This document shows, piece after piece, positions 1-8,068 of a stretch of 64,000 nucleotides of DNA. The stretch is from JBGAQP01 sp044220635 (GTDB lineage Bacteria; Pseudomonadota; Gammaproteobacteria; Burkholderiales; Usitatibacteraceae): NCBI GenBank assembly GCA_044220635.1, contig JBGAQP010000002.1, positions 124,001-188,000 on the forward strand, written 5' to 3'. A program made the translations under genes and the position numbers. Position 1 is the stretch's first letter. The number at the start of each line of letters is the position of its first letter. The notes beneath the pieces are model-generated. The model ran no database searches and had not been told where the DNA came from. It worked only from the letters and a program-made list of their open reading frames with translations.

Positions 1-1372
1 CGCTGATCGAGACCCAGCGCATCTCCCCCTTCTCGTCCAGGCGCATGAACTCGAAGTTGCGGAACGGCTCGCGGCGCGCCTGGACGGCGTCGAAGGCCGC
101 GCGCTCGTCCTCGGTGATGCCTCCGTAGGGCGAATCCCACCGCCCCTTCCCGACCTGGGTCGCGAAGCGCGCCCAGTTCGTATCCGTCTCGCTGCCGGCG
201 ATGCGCGTGAGGCGAAGCTCCGCGTCCTGCTCCCAGTACCAGTCGGAAGACAGGTTGAGCAGGCTCCGCCAGCGGGCCTCGCTCGCCGCCTGGCCCGCGC
301 TCGCCTCGCCGATACGCTCGACCATCGCGTTGAAGTCGCGCTCGAGCCGGCCGAGCTCGCCCCGGTCGGTCACCGCGACCCGCGTGCCGTAGCTTCCCGC
401 CGCCACTTCGCCCGCCGCGCGGCTGAGCGCCCCCACCGGGCCCGAGATGCGCCGCCCGAGCCACGCCGCCGCGACCACCCCGAGGCCGGTGACCACGAGG
501 AGGATCGCGAGATCGCGGTAGCCGCGACGCAACGGCTCGGCCTGCGCCTCGGCGAGCGGCACGCCGACATAGAGGGTCCAGGGGACCCGCGCGAGCCGCT
601 GCCAGGTCGAGACGCGCTCGATGCCGTCGCCCGGGTCGAAGATGCCCCTGCCGGAGGCTTCCGAGAGGATGCGTTTCGCGGCGCCCGCTTCGCCGAAGGC
701 GCGCGCCGCCGCGCCCGGCCCGGTCGGCCCGCGCGAGATCGTGGCGCCGCTTCGCGAGACGAGAAAGGCGAGGCTTCCCTCGGGCAGGCCCTCGACCCGC
801 AGCCCCTCGGTGAGCCGGGCGAGATCGAGCAGCACGACGGCGACGGCGCGCGGGGCGCCCGCTTCGTCCTTCAGCCCGCGGGCGAAGGCGACGGCCCAAC
901 GCCCGACCGTGCGCGCCTGGAACGGCTCGCTCACCGCGAGGGCGCTTCCCGCCATGGCGCGCTGGAAATGCTCCCGGTCGGCGATGCTGACTTCGGTGTT
1001 GCCCGCCGCGGTCGCGATCAGCCGGCCGTCCGGGCCGAAGAGCGCGATGTTGACGAGCTCCGGGGAATTGGCCGCGAGGATGGAGCGCAGGCGGCGCTCG
1101 GCGAGGCCGGGGTCGGCGAGCTCGGGCGCGGCGAGGCTCGTGGCGAGCGCGAGGGCTTCCTCGGCTTCCGCCGCGAGCTCGTCGGCGAGCCGCGCGAGCA
1201 CTTCCGCGCGCCCGTTCATGCGCTCGAAGAGCTCGCGCTCGGCCGCGGCGACCTGGCCGCGGATCTGGACGACCACGCCGGCGAAGAGCGGGACGGCGAT
1301 CACCGCCACGAGCGCGATGAGGCGCGCCGCGATCGGCCATTGCCGCAGTCTTCGGTCCCAGTTGCCCAGCAT
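1..1372 (-). CDS. Membrane sensor protein with Cache, HAMP and PAS domains (partial, cut by window edge)
   Basis: Reading from an ATG at 1372 (GAGGG upstream) to base 1 there is no stop, so the 3' end lies outside the window; about 457 residues are visible. Order: a membrane segment at about residues 17-37, an extracytoplasmic double-Cache-like region to about 280 (contains IALFGPDGRLIATAAGN and a VPWTLYVGVPLAEA ending), a second membrane segment (LAILLVVTGLGVVAAAWLG), a HAMP linker, then the start of a PAS domain (LLNLSSDWYWEQDAELRLTR). This architecture belongs to diguanylate cyclases/phosphodiesterases, histidine kinases and chemoreceptors; the output domain is not visible, so the class cannot be decided. 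The ligand is unknown. Confidence 0.85.
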   Translation of the reverse strand, partial: MLGNWDRRLRQWPIAARLIALVAVIAVPLFAGVVVQIRGQVAAAERELFERMNGRAEVLARLADELAAEAEEALALATSLAAPELADPGLAERRLRSILAANSPELVNIALFGPDGRLIATAAGNTEVSIADREHFQRAMAGSALAVSEPFQARTVGRWAVAFARGLKDEAGAPRAVAVVLLDLARLTEGLRVEGLPEGSLAFLVSRSGATISRGPTGPGAAARAFGEAGAAKRILSEASGRGIFDPGDGIERVSTWQRLARVPWTLYVGVPLAEAQAEPLRRGYRDLAILLVVTGLGVVAAAWLGRRISGPVGALSRAAGEVAAGSYGTRVAVTDRGELGRLERDFNAMVERIGEASAGQAASEARWRSLLNLSSDWYWEQDAELRLTRIAGSETDTNWARFATQVGKGRWDSPYGGITEDERAAFDAVQARREPFRNFEFMRLDEKGEMRWVSIS

Positions 1373-1488
1373 GCAAGCCCTCGCGGCCGCGACATTCCGC
1401 CACGGCTTCCATTGTGGGTGAGACGGCTTTCGGGGGATTGCGCCGCGTCAACGCCGCGGCCGGCCGGACTCCGGGGCGGGGACGGGCC

Positions 1489-2103
1489 CTAGCCCTTGCG
1501 CGCCTGGAAGCGCCGGTAGAAGTCGATGACCTTCGGCACGTAGTTGAGCGTCTCGGCGTAGGGCGGGACGCGGTGGCCCGCGCGAATGACCGCGTTCTCC
1601 CCGGCGTTGTAGCCCGCCACCGCGAGCTCCACGTTGCCGTTGAACATCGCGAGCAGGTCCTTCAGGTACCTCACGCCGCCGTGCACGTTGTCCACCGGGT
1701 CGAAGGAATCGCGCACGCCGTAGCGGCGCGCCGTGTCGGGCATGAGCTGCATGAGGCCCTGCGCCCCCTTGCGCGAGACCGCGCGGGGGTTGTAGCCCGA
1801 TTCCGCGGAGATCACCGCGTGGACCAGGGCGTTGTCCACGCCGTGGGTGCGGCTCGCCACGTCCACGATCGAGGAATAGCGCCGGATCTCGGCCTCGGAG
1901 GGCAGGTAGGCCTGGGCGGCGGCCGGGGCCTTCGGGCCCTCCTTCCACAGCAGGCGATAACGCTTGTCGAGGCCGGGGATGTTGGTGAAGTGCTTGACCC
2001 CGCGATCGTCCGTGTACCCGTAGATATCCGCCTTCGCGGCCGGGGCGAGCAGGACCGCCGCGGCCAGCAGGCCGGCCATCGGGAACAGGTGTCGCACCTT
2101 CAT
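1489..2103 (-). CDS. Secreted lytic transglycosylase with N-terminal DUF4124
   Basis: A protein of 204 residues. A signal peptide (residues 1-25, ending PAAKA) is followed by a DUF4124 segment (DIYGYTDDRGVKHFTN) and a C-terminal SLT goose-type lysozyme-like domain with the catalytic glutamate at about position 101 (SAESGYNP), then GLMQLMPDTARRYGV and AGYNAGENAV. These are the hallmark motifs of Slt/MltC-type peptidoglycan lytic transglycosylases, which cleave glycan strands in the periplasm to give 1,6-anhydromuropeptides. The start at 2103 gives a clean signal peptide; an ATG at 2118 is possible because the apparent promoter would start transcription at about that base. It is monocistronic between a promoter and the sensor gene. 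Confidence 0.9.
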   Translation of the reverse strand: MKVRHLFPMAGLLAAAVLLAPAAKADIYGYTDDRGVKHFTNIPGLDKRYRLLWKEGPKAPAAAQAYLPSEAEIRRYSSIVDVASRTHGVDNALVHAVISAESGYNPRAVSRKGAQGLMQLMPDTARRYGVRDSFDPVDNVHGGVRYLKDLLAMFNGNVELAVAGYNAGENAVIRAGHRVPPYAETLNYVPKVIDFYRRFQARKG

Positions 2104-2124
2104 CGGACGCGCAAGCATGGCGGC

Positions 2125-2152
2125 ATTATACCAAACAGGATGCAAATTGAAA
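2125..2152 (-). promoter_or_regulatory. Sigma-70 promoter for the lytic transglycosylase
   Basis: On the minus strand a perfect -10 TATAAT (2130-2125) lies 16 bases after a weaker -35 TTTCAA (2152-2147). The expected start of transcription, near 2118, leaves a leader of at most about 15 bases before the 2103 start codon, so the message is nearly leaderless. Confidence 0.6.
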
Positions 2153-2222
2153 CCTAAGAGGCTATTTTGATTCGGTTTTCTGTTTCATCCGCAATCACGG
2201 CCTCCCGTCGAGAGACCGCGAA

Positions 2223-2885
2223 TCAGCGCAGCTGTTCCGAGATCTTGCGCAGTTCGAGCGGGCCCACGGTGGATCCCCAGACCTGCCGGCCCGCGGAGTC
2301 GAACCCCCGGTCCCAGGTGCGGATGGACGACGAGCTGACCTGGAAGTCCGAGATTTCGTAGGCGACCCCCGGCGCGTCGCCGGGGCACTGCCGGCCCACC
2401 GTCATCCCCCCGAAGATCGCCAGGTGGCGCGCCGCGAAGCGCAGGCGGCAGCCTTCGCGCTCGACGAGCGTGGCGGGGTCCACGCCCGCGAAAGGCGCCT
2501 CCTTGCGCCACTCGAGCACGTGGCGGCCGGGCTCTCCCGGCAGGCGATAGGTGATGGCGTGGATCTCGTCGCCGCTTGCCCGGAAACGATAGATCCGCTG
2601 GCGGTAGGGTGCGGCTTCGGCGCCCGGGCGCGCGTACTCCGCGTAGATCCAGTATTCGCCCGAGCGCTCGGGCCAGAGTCGAGCCTGGTGGACGATGGTG
2701 GGCGTGGGATCCGCGTTGCCGGGCTGTCCGGGAATCGAGGCGAACGAGCCGGTCAGGAAACCCACGAGCATCTCGAGCTGGCGCGCGGCCGTGGGCGTCG
2801 GGGGCATGTCCGGGACGGGTTCCGCCGCCGTCGTGGCGCACGAGGCGAGGAGCGCTGCCGGGACGAGGGCGGTGAGGAATCTCAT
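2223..2885 (-). CDS. CpeT/CpcT-like lipoprotein
   Basis: A protein of 220 residues starting at ATG 2885 (AAAGG upstream). The N-terminus is a lipoprotein signal with the lipobox LLASC (Cys16). The rest matches the CpcT/CpeT (DUF1001) fold in pattern: LVGFLTGSF near the start, PYRQRIYRF in the middle and EGCRLRFAARHLAIFGGMTV later. In cyanobacteria the family attaches bilins to phycobiliproteins; in non-phototrophic bacteria, as here, the role is unknown and no chromophore partner is nearby. It probably sits in the inner leaflet of the outer membrane. It diverges from the HExxH gene at 2996. Confidence 0.75.
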   Translation of the reverse strand: MRFLTALVPAALLASCATTAAEPVPDMPPTPTAARQLEMLVGFLTGSFASIPGQPGNADPTPTIVHQARLWPERSGEYWIYAEYARPGAEAAPYRQRIYRFRASGDEIHAITYRLPGEPGRHVLEWRKEAPFAGVDPATLVEREGCRLRFAARHLAIFGGMTVGRQCPGDAPGVAYEISDFQVSSSSIRTWDRGFDSAGRQVWGSTVGPLELRKISEQLR

Positions 2886-2995
2886 GGTGACCTTTGGGGC
2901 ACGAAGCGCATCGCCATTGTCCCCCATCCGGGGTTCGCGCCGCCGCGCTACCATACGCGTCCCCGCGGGCTCGCCATCCGTGAAAGGCTTGCGCC

Positions 2996-3913
2996 ATGAC
3001 GCTCCTCGGCCACACCCTCCCGCTCGGCGTGCTGTGCCTGGCGCTCGCGACCCCGGCCTCCCCGGCCGACGAGGAGAATTTCGCCCTCAAGTGCAAGTCG
3101 GACGACGGCTTCCTCGAGGTCTACTCCGACCATGCCGTGGACGGGGCGCGGTGCAAGGCCATCGCGGGCCGGGTCCTCAAGGCCTTCGCGTTCGTCGCCG
3201 ACCGCGCCGCCTGGAGGGACCGCGGCATCCTCACGGCACGGCCGCTGCAGTTCGCCCTCGTCGGAGACTCCGCGAACAACGTCCTGGGCTACGCCAAGGG
3301 CCCCAACCTGATGGTGATGAAGGACTCCTACATGGACCAGCCCTTGTCCGAGGGGACGCTCGCCCACGAGCTCGCGCACATCCAGGATTTCCGCCAGCTG
3401 CGCGGGCGACGGATGCCGAGCTTCATGTTCGAGGGCCGGGCGCTCACGATCGGGCAGGCCTACCGGGTCCACGTCGGCCAATCGCCCGGCGATTACGACC
3501 GCCAGATGGCGCGCTCCGCCGTAGGCTTCACCGCCGAGCGGGCGATGGAGCTGCTCGACAACTACCGCGCCCACGGATGGGACAACCAGGCGATCGGCAC
3601 CGTGGTGGTCGAGTACATGCGCACGAGCTGGAAGGGCGGCGTCCCCGACATCAACCCGCGGCTTTCCCGGATGATCGAACGCATCGCCGCCGGTCGCGAG
3701 TTCGAGCTGGCGTTCCAGGACGAGTTCGGGGTGAGCGCGGAAGCGTTCGCCGAGGCTTTCGCCGGGTACCTCCGCGCCACGCAGGGCGATCCGAAGCGGC
3801 GCCTCCACGGAACGATGTGGCAGTCGGTCGGCCTGGACGCCCCGGCCGCGGCCGCGTCGCACGACGCCTATGTCAGCGACGTGGTGGACCTGGCGGCGGA
3901 GTGGCTGAAATGA
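2996..3913 (+). CDS. Secreted protein with HExxH putative metalloprotease motif
   Basis: A protein of 305 residues. A signal peptide (about residues 1-24) is followed by a domain with HELAH at about 124-128 and a downstream glutamate in FMFEGRAL (about 146), the layout of a gluzincin zinc site. The HExxH helix is preceded by LMVMKDSYMDQPLSEGTL, as in peptidases where this helix follows a substrate-binding strand. No named family was recognised and peptidase activity is inferred only from the motif. The start at 2996 has no strong ribosome site. The gene ends inside a perfect hairpin (3912-3943). Confidence 0.75.
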   Translation: MTLLGHTLPLGVLCLALATPASPADEENFALKCKSDDGFLEVYSDHAVDGARCKAIAGRVLKAFAFVADRAAWRDRGILTARPLQFALVGDSANNVLGYAKGPNLMVMKDSYMDQPLSEGTLAHELAHIQDFRQLRGRRMPSFMFEGRALTIGQAYRVHVGQSPGDYDRQMARSAVGFTAERAMELLDNYRAHGWDNQAIGTVVVEYMRTSWKGGVPDINPRLSRMIERIAAGREFELAFQDEFGVSAEAFAEAFAGYLRATQGDPKRRLHGTMWQSVGLDAPAAAASHDAYVSDVVDLAAEWLK

Positions 3914-3943
3914 CGAAAGCCACCCCGGGGGGTGGCTTTCGTC
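3912..3943. terminator. Bidirectional hairpin between HExxH gene and tRNA-Glu
   Basis: A perfect inverted repeat with 15-base arms (GACGAAAGCCACCCC and its complement) and a two-base centre, overlapping the stop codon of the plus-strand gene and lying just 3' of the minus-strand tRNA-Glu. There is no strong T-run on either side, so it is assigned as a terminator from its position and symmetry. Confidence 0.6.
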
Positions 3944-3948
3944 GTCGT

Positions 3949-4024
3949 TGGCGTCCCCACGGGGATTCGAACCCCGGTTATCGCCGTGAAAGGGCGGTGT
4001 CCTAGGCCTCTAGACGATGGGGAC
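3949..4024 (-). tRNA. tRNA-Glu (TTC)
   Basis: 76 bases including an encoded CCA. The acceptor arm GTCCCC pairs with GGGGAC, the T-loop carries GGTTCGAATCC, and the anticodon loop CTTTCAC in a CCGCC/GGCGA-type stem gives anticodon TTC. It is second after tRNA-Ala in the minus-strand transcript. Confidence 0.95.
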
Positions 4025-4028
4025 ATGA

Positions 4029-4056
4029 AAACCGGAAGCCAGCGGGCTTCCGGTTT
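4029..4056 (-). terminator. Hairpin between tRNA-Ala and tRNA-Glu
   Basis: Perfect 12-base arms (AAACCGGAAGCC and complement) with loop AGCG, followed on the minus strand by TTTTC and then the 5' end of tRNA-Glu. It could be a partial terminator or an RNase processing landmark within a dicistronic tRNA precursor. Confidence 0.5.
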
Positions 4057-4069
4057 CCGGTCGATCGTT

Positions 4070-4145
<76 letters not shown>

Positions 4146-4158
4146 AACCGAGTCGCGC

Positions 4159-4187
4159 ATTATAGCGGGAGACGGCCCCCGGCGCAA
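4159..4187 (-). promoter_or_regulatory. Promoter of the tRNA-Ala/tRNA-Glu unit
   Basis: On the minus strand -35 TTGCGC (4187-4182), a 17-base spacer and a perfect -10 TATAAT (4164-4159). The bases after the -10 are GCGCGAC, a GC-rich discriminator typical of stable-RNA promoters under stringent control. Transcription should start about 7 bases before tRNA-Ala. Confidence 0.75.
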
Positions 4188-4215
4188 AGCCGCGGCCACC
4201 CTGCGGGCGCGTTCT

Positions 4216-5781
4216 TCAGGCCCCTCGGGCGAGCAGCGGCCCGACGAGAAGGAAGGCGGCCGCGGTGTTGACGGCGATCCCCACGAGGTTCATCCAGAAG
4301 CCGGCGCGCGCCATCTGCCCGATCGTGAGGAGCCCCGTGCCGAAGACGATCGCGTTGGGGGGCGTGCCCACGGGCATCATGAAGGCCGCGCTCGCCGCGA
4401 GCGCGCAGGCGACCACCAGCACCTCCGGGCTCACGCCCACCGCCGGCCCGATGGCGGCGAGCAGCGGAACCATGGTCGCGACCTGCGCCGTGTTCGAGGT
4501 GAGCTCCGAGAGGAAGGTGGTGAGGGCGATCACCGCGAGGAGCACCAGCAGCGGCGGCAGGCCCGAGAAGCCGACCGCGAGGCTTCCGAAGTACCCGGCC
4601 ACGCCCCGCGCCTCGACCGCGGCCGCGAGCGAGAGCCCGCCGCCGAAGAGGATGAGGACGTCCCAGGGGACGGCGCGCGCGACGCTCCAGTCGGCGAGCC
4701 GGGCGCGGCCCCGGTCTCCCGGCAGCACGAAGAGCGCGAGCGCGGCGGTGATCGCGATCCCGCTGTCGGAGAGCGCGGCGAAGGGCTTCGCGCCCGCGAC
4801 GACGAGGTCCGCGAGCAGCGGCCGCGTGATCCACAGGGCGACGGTCACCGCGAACACCACGAGCGTGAGGCGCTCGCCCCGCCCCAGGGGCCCGAGGGCG
4901 CGCAGCTCGCGAGCCACCCACTCGCGGCCGCCCTCGATCTCGCCCAGGCCGCTCGCGAAGAGCACCCGGGTGACGAGCCACCAGCCCAGCGGGAGGAAGA
5001 CGAGGACCACGGGCAGGCCGAGGACCATCCAGTCGAGGAAGGAAACCTCGCGCCCGAAGGTCTGGGTGATGAAGCGCGCCGCGATCCCGTTGGGCGGCGA
5101 GCCCACGAGCGTGCCGATGCCGCCGATCGAGGCCGCGTAGGCGATGCACAGGAGCAGGCCCATGGCGAAGCGGCGCACCCCTTCGTGCTCCGAGGGGATG
5201 CCGCCGTGCTCGGCGAGCGTGCGCCCTCCCCGGCGCACGAGCACGAGGTCGATGACGGAGAGCGCGATCGGCACCATCATCGCGGCCGTCGCGGTGTTCG
5301 AGACCCACATGCTCACGAACGCGGTGGCCGCCATGAGCCCGCCGGTGACCGCGTCGGGCCGCGTGCCCACGAGCCGCAGGGTGAGGAAGGCGATCCGCCG
5401 GTCGAGCCCCCAGCGCTGGATCGCGCCGGCGAGGATGAACCCGCCCAGGAAGAGGAAGATCACGTCCGAGGCGTAGGGGGCGGTCGCCTCGCGCAGCGGC
5501 GCGATGCCGAGCAGCGGGAAGGCCGCGATGGGCAGGAGCGCCGTCGCGGCGATCGGAACGGCCTCCGTGAGCCACCACACCGCCATCCACACCATCATCG
5601 CGAGCGCGGCGCGCCCCGCGGGCGGGAAGTCCACCACCCCGCCGTCGGCCCCGGCGTACTGGACGGGAAGGAGCGCGAAGGCGATCGCCGCGAGCACGGG
5701 ACCCGCGACGAGACCGATCGCCTCGAGCGGGAATGGCTCGCGCGGGGACCTGGGCTTCGCGCTCGGATCGGTGTCGGGCAT
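4216..5781 (-). CDS. DASS-family sodium:dicarboxylate/sulfate symporter
   Basis: A protein of 521 residues with about a dozen membrane segments. Two SNT signatures mark the DASS (SLC13) fold: VSMWVSNTATAAMMVP in the first half and ELTSNTAQVATMVP in the second, the sodium- and carboxylate-binding hairpin tips in VcINDY. It carries divalent anions (dicarboxylates or sulfate) into the cytoplasm with sodium. It is the last gene of the minus-strand C4-dicarboxylate island, 12 bases after the binding-protein gene, which favours a dicarboxylate substrate. Substrate specificity cannot be read directly. Confidence 0.9.
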   Translation of the reverse strand: MPDTDPSAKPRSPREPFPLEAIGLVAGPVLAAIAFALLPVQYAGADGGVVDFPPAGRAALAMMVWMAVWWLTEAVPIAATALLPIAAFPLLGIAPLREATAPYASDVIFLFLGGFILAGAIQRWGLDRRIAFLTLRLVGTRPDAVTGGLMAATAFVSMWVSNTATAAMMVPIALSVIDLVLVRRGGRTLAEHGGIPSEHEGVRRFAMGLLLCIAYAASIGGIGTLVGSPPNGIAARFITQTFGREVSFLDWMVLGLPVVLVFLPLGWWLVTRVLFASGLGEIEGGREWVARELRALGPLGRGERLTLVVFAVTVALWITRPLLADLVVAGAKPFAALSDSGIAITAALALFVLPGDRGRARLADWSVARAVPWDVLILFGGGLSLAAAVEARGVAGYFGSLAVGFSGLPPLLVLLAVIALTTFLSELTSNTAQVATMVPLLAAIGPAVGVSPEVLVVACALAASAAFMMPVGTPPNAIVFGTGLLTIGQMARAGFWMNLVGIAVNTAAAFLLVGPLLARGA

Positions 5782-5793
5782 CGCGATCCGGGC

Positions 5794-6726
5794 CTATGGA
5801 ACGGGCAGCCCCAGGACCTGGAAGGAGCGCTCGAGCTGCGGGCTCATGGGCAGCCCGAGGCGCACGCCAGAGGGCAGGCTTCGCAGGAACCACTTGTCGT
5901 AGATCCCGCGCAGTTCGCGCGTCGTCGCCAGGCGGCGCAACGCCGAGTGCACCACCGCCTCGAGGCCTCGATCGTTCCTCGCGAACGCGATCCCGTAGGG
6001 CTCGTAGGACAGGAGCTCGCCCACGACGGCGTATTGCCGGCCGAGGCCCTTCTCGGCGAGGTAGCCGGCGAGGAGGATGTCGTCGGCGGCGAGCGCGTCC
6101 ACTTCGCCCGAGGCGAGCTTCGCGAGGGCCAGCTCGTAGCCATCTTCCACCAGGACCTCGAGGCCCCGCGCCCGGCCGGCGGCGAGGGCGCGCATCGCCG
6201 CCACGTTCGTCGTGCCGCGGGCGACGGCGACCTTGCGCCCCGAGAGGTCGCGAGCGGAGCGCACGGCGCTGCCGCGCTTCACCAGCAATCGCGTGCCCGC
6301 CACGAAGATGAGGGGCGAGAACGCCACTCGCTCGCGCCGCTCGGCGGTGTTCGTGGTGGCGCCGCACTCGAGGTCGATCCGGCCGTCGGCCACCTGCTCG
6401 AGGCGGTCGGCGGGCGTCACGCGCCGGTATTCGACGCGCAGGAGCGCGACCCCCACGGCCTCCGCGATGTCCTGGACGATCGCGTGGCACAGGTCGATCG
6501 AATAACCGTAGGGACGCCCGTCGGGGCCGGCGATGGAGAACGGGACGGCGGCCTCACGGAAGCCGATGCGCACCACGCCTGCCACCTTGATGCGCTGGAG
6601 AACCCCGGCCAGCGCGATCGCCGGCGGCTCGTCCCCGGCCTGCGCGAGCGCCGTGGGAGTTGCGGCGGCGAACGCGAGGCCGGCGAGGCATGCCGCCGCC
6701 CATCGCCGGACGCGGGCCCCTGCCAT
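5794..6726 (-). CDS. Periplasmic amino-acid-binding protein (SBP family 3)
   Basis: A protein of 310 residues from ATG 6726 (GAGGCGAGGCG upstream; an ATG seven codons earlier lacks a good site). A signal peptide ends near TALAQA. The mature part has the family-3 pattern GVVRIGFREAAVPFS, GYSIDLCHAI, DRLEQVADGRIDLECGATT, and a C-terminal LRGIYDKWF, closest to glutamate/aspartate-binding GltI-type proteins. No ABC permease or ATPase is nearby: it stands alone between DctA-like and DASS symporters, so it may partner with distant ABC genes. An acidic amino acid ligand would fit aspA upstream. Confidence 0.85.
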   Translation of the reverse strand: MAGARVRRWAAACLAGLAFAAATPTALAQAGDEPPAIALAGVLQRIKVAGVVRIGFREAAVPFSIAGPDGRPYGYSIDLCHAIVQDIAEAVGVALLRVEYRRVTPADRLEQVADGRIDLECGATTNTAERRERVAFSPLIFVAGTRLLVKRGSAVRSARDLSGRKVAVARGTTNVAAMRALAAGRARGLEVLVEDGYELALAKLASGEVDALAADDILLAGYLAEKGLGRQYAVVGELLSYEPYGIAFARNDRGLEAVVHSALRRLATTRELRGIYDKWFLRSLPSGVRLGLPMSPQLERSFQVLGLPVP

Positions 6727-6762
6727 CGCCTCGCCTCGCGGGCCCATGGCCGTGCTCGGGGA

Positions 6763-8043
6763 TCAGGCCGCCCGCGGCGCGGGACCGGGCTCGCCCTCGT
6801 CCGCTTCCGCCGGCGGCGGCCCGAGCTGGCCTTCCCATTTCGCGACGACCGAGGTCGCGATGCTGTTGCCGATCACGTTGGTCGCCGTTCGCCCCATGTC
6901 GAGGAACTGGTCGATCCCCATGATGAGCAGCAGCCCCGCTTCCGGCAGCCCGAACGTCGGCAGGACCGCGGCCACGACGACGAGCGAAGCTCTCGGAACG
7001 CCCGCCACGCCCTTGCTGCTCACCATCATCACCAGCAGCAGGGTGAGCTGCTGCCCGAAGGACATCTCGATCCCGTAGGCCTGGGCGATGAAGAGCGCGG
7101 CGAAGGCCTGGTAGACCATCGAGCCGTCGAGGTTGAAGGAGTAGCCCAGGGGCAGCACGAACGAGGTGACGCGGTCGTTCACGCCGAAGCGGTGCAGCTG
7201 TTCCATCAGCTTCGGGTAGGCCGCCTCGCTGCTCGCCGTGCTGAAGGCGACCATCAGCGGCTCCTTCACCAGGCCCATCAGCCGGAACACCGCCGGGCCG
7301 AGGAACGCGAAGCCCGCGGTGATGAGCACGACCCAGAGCACGAGGAGCGCCCCGTAGAAGGAGCCGATGAACTTGCCGTAGGTGCCCAGCACCCCGAGCC
7401 CCTGCACGGTGATCGCGGCGGCGATCGCGCCGAAGACGCCGGCGGGCGCGAACCACATCACGAAGTCCGTGACCTTGAGCATGATGGGGACGAGCTCCGT
7501 CACGAAGGCCGTGACCGCTCTCGTCGGCTCCCCCCTGACCGAGGTGATGGCGAATCCGAAGAAGCACGAGAAGACCAGGATCTGCAGGATCTCGTTGGTC
7601 GACATCGCCTGGAAGAAGCTCGCCGGGAAGACATGGGTGATGAATTCCCGCAGGCCCATTCCGCCGGTCTTGAGGTTGGTCGCCGCATCCTTGTCGGGCA
7701 ACGGGAGCGAAAGGCCGTGGCCCGGCTGCAGGAGGTTTGCGAACAGCATCCCGAGCAGGAGCGAGACGAGAGAGGCGGTGATGAACCACGCGAGCGCCTT
7801 GCCGCCGATGCGCCCGACCGCCTTCGCATCGCCCATGCCCGCGATCCCCGCCACCACCGTCGCGAAGACGAGCGGCGCGATGATCATCTTGATGAGCCGC
7901 AGGAAGACGTCCGAGAGGATCGAGAAGTAGCCCGCGACGGTGGCCGCCGCGGCCGCGTCCGGCGAGGACGCATGGCCGGCCCACCCCGCCGCGACGCCCG
8001 CGAGCGCAGCGACGAGGATCCAGGTCGTCAGCTTCGAGCCCAC
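6763..8043 (-). CDS. dctA: Dicarboxylate/amino acid:cation symporter (DctA/GltP family)
   Basis: A protein of 426 residues from a GTG at 8043 with a strong GGGGGAGGG site. Family motifs are complete: RLIKMIIAPLVFATVV in the N-terminal half, the serine-rich re-entrant loop FSTASSEAAYP, YSFNLDGSMVYQ, and DMGRTATNVIGNSIAT for substrate and cation binding. It imports C4-dicarboxylates or glutamate/aspartate with protons or sodium. DctA-type uptake is usually the aerobic route, so its presence beside Dcu carriers gives the island both aerobic and anaerobic carriers. The symbol is by family and not by proven specificity. Confidence 0.85.
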   Translation of the reverse strand: MGSKLTTWILVAALAGVAAGWAGHASSPDAAAAATVAGYFSILSDVFLRLIKMIIAPLVFATVVAGIAGMGDAKAVGRIGGKALAWFITASLVSLLLGMLFANLLQPGHGLSLPLPDKDAATNLKTGGMGLREFITHVFPASFFQAMSTNEILQILVFSCFFGFAITSVRGEPTRAVTAFVTELVPIMLKVTDFVMWFAPAGVFGAIAAAITVQGLGVLGTYGKFIGSFYGALLVLWVVLITAGFAFLGPAVFRLMGLVKEPLMVAFSTASSEAAYPKLMEQLHRFGVNDRVTSFVLPLGYSFNLDGSMVYQAFAALFIAQAYGIEMSFGQQLTLLLVMMVSSKGVAGVPRASLVVVAAVLPTFGLPEAGLLLIMGIDQFLDMGRTATNVIGNSIATSVVAKWEGQLGPPPAEADEGEPGPAPRAA

Positions 8044-8068
8044 CGCGACCCTCCCCCGGCAACTGCGC

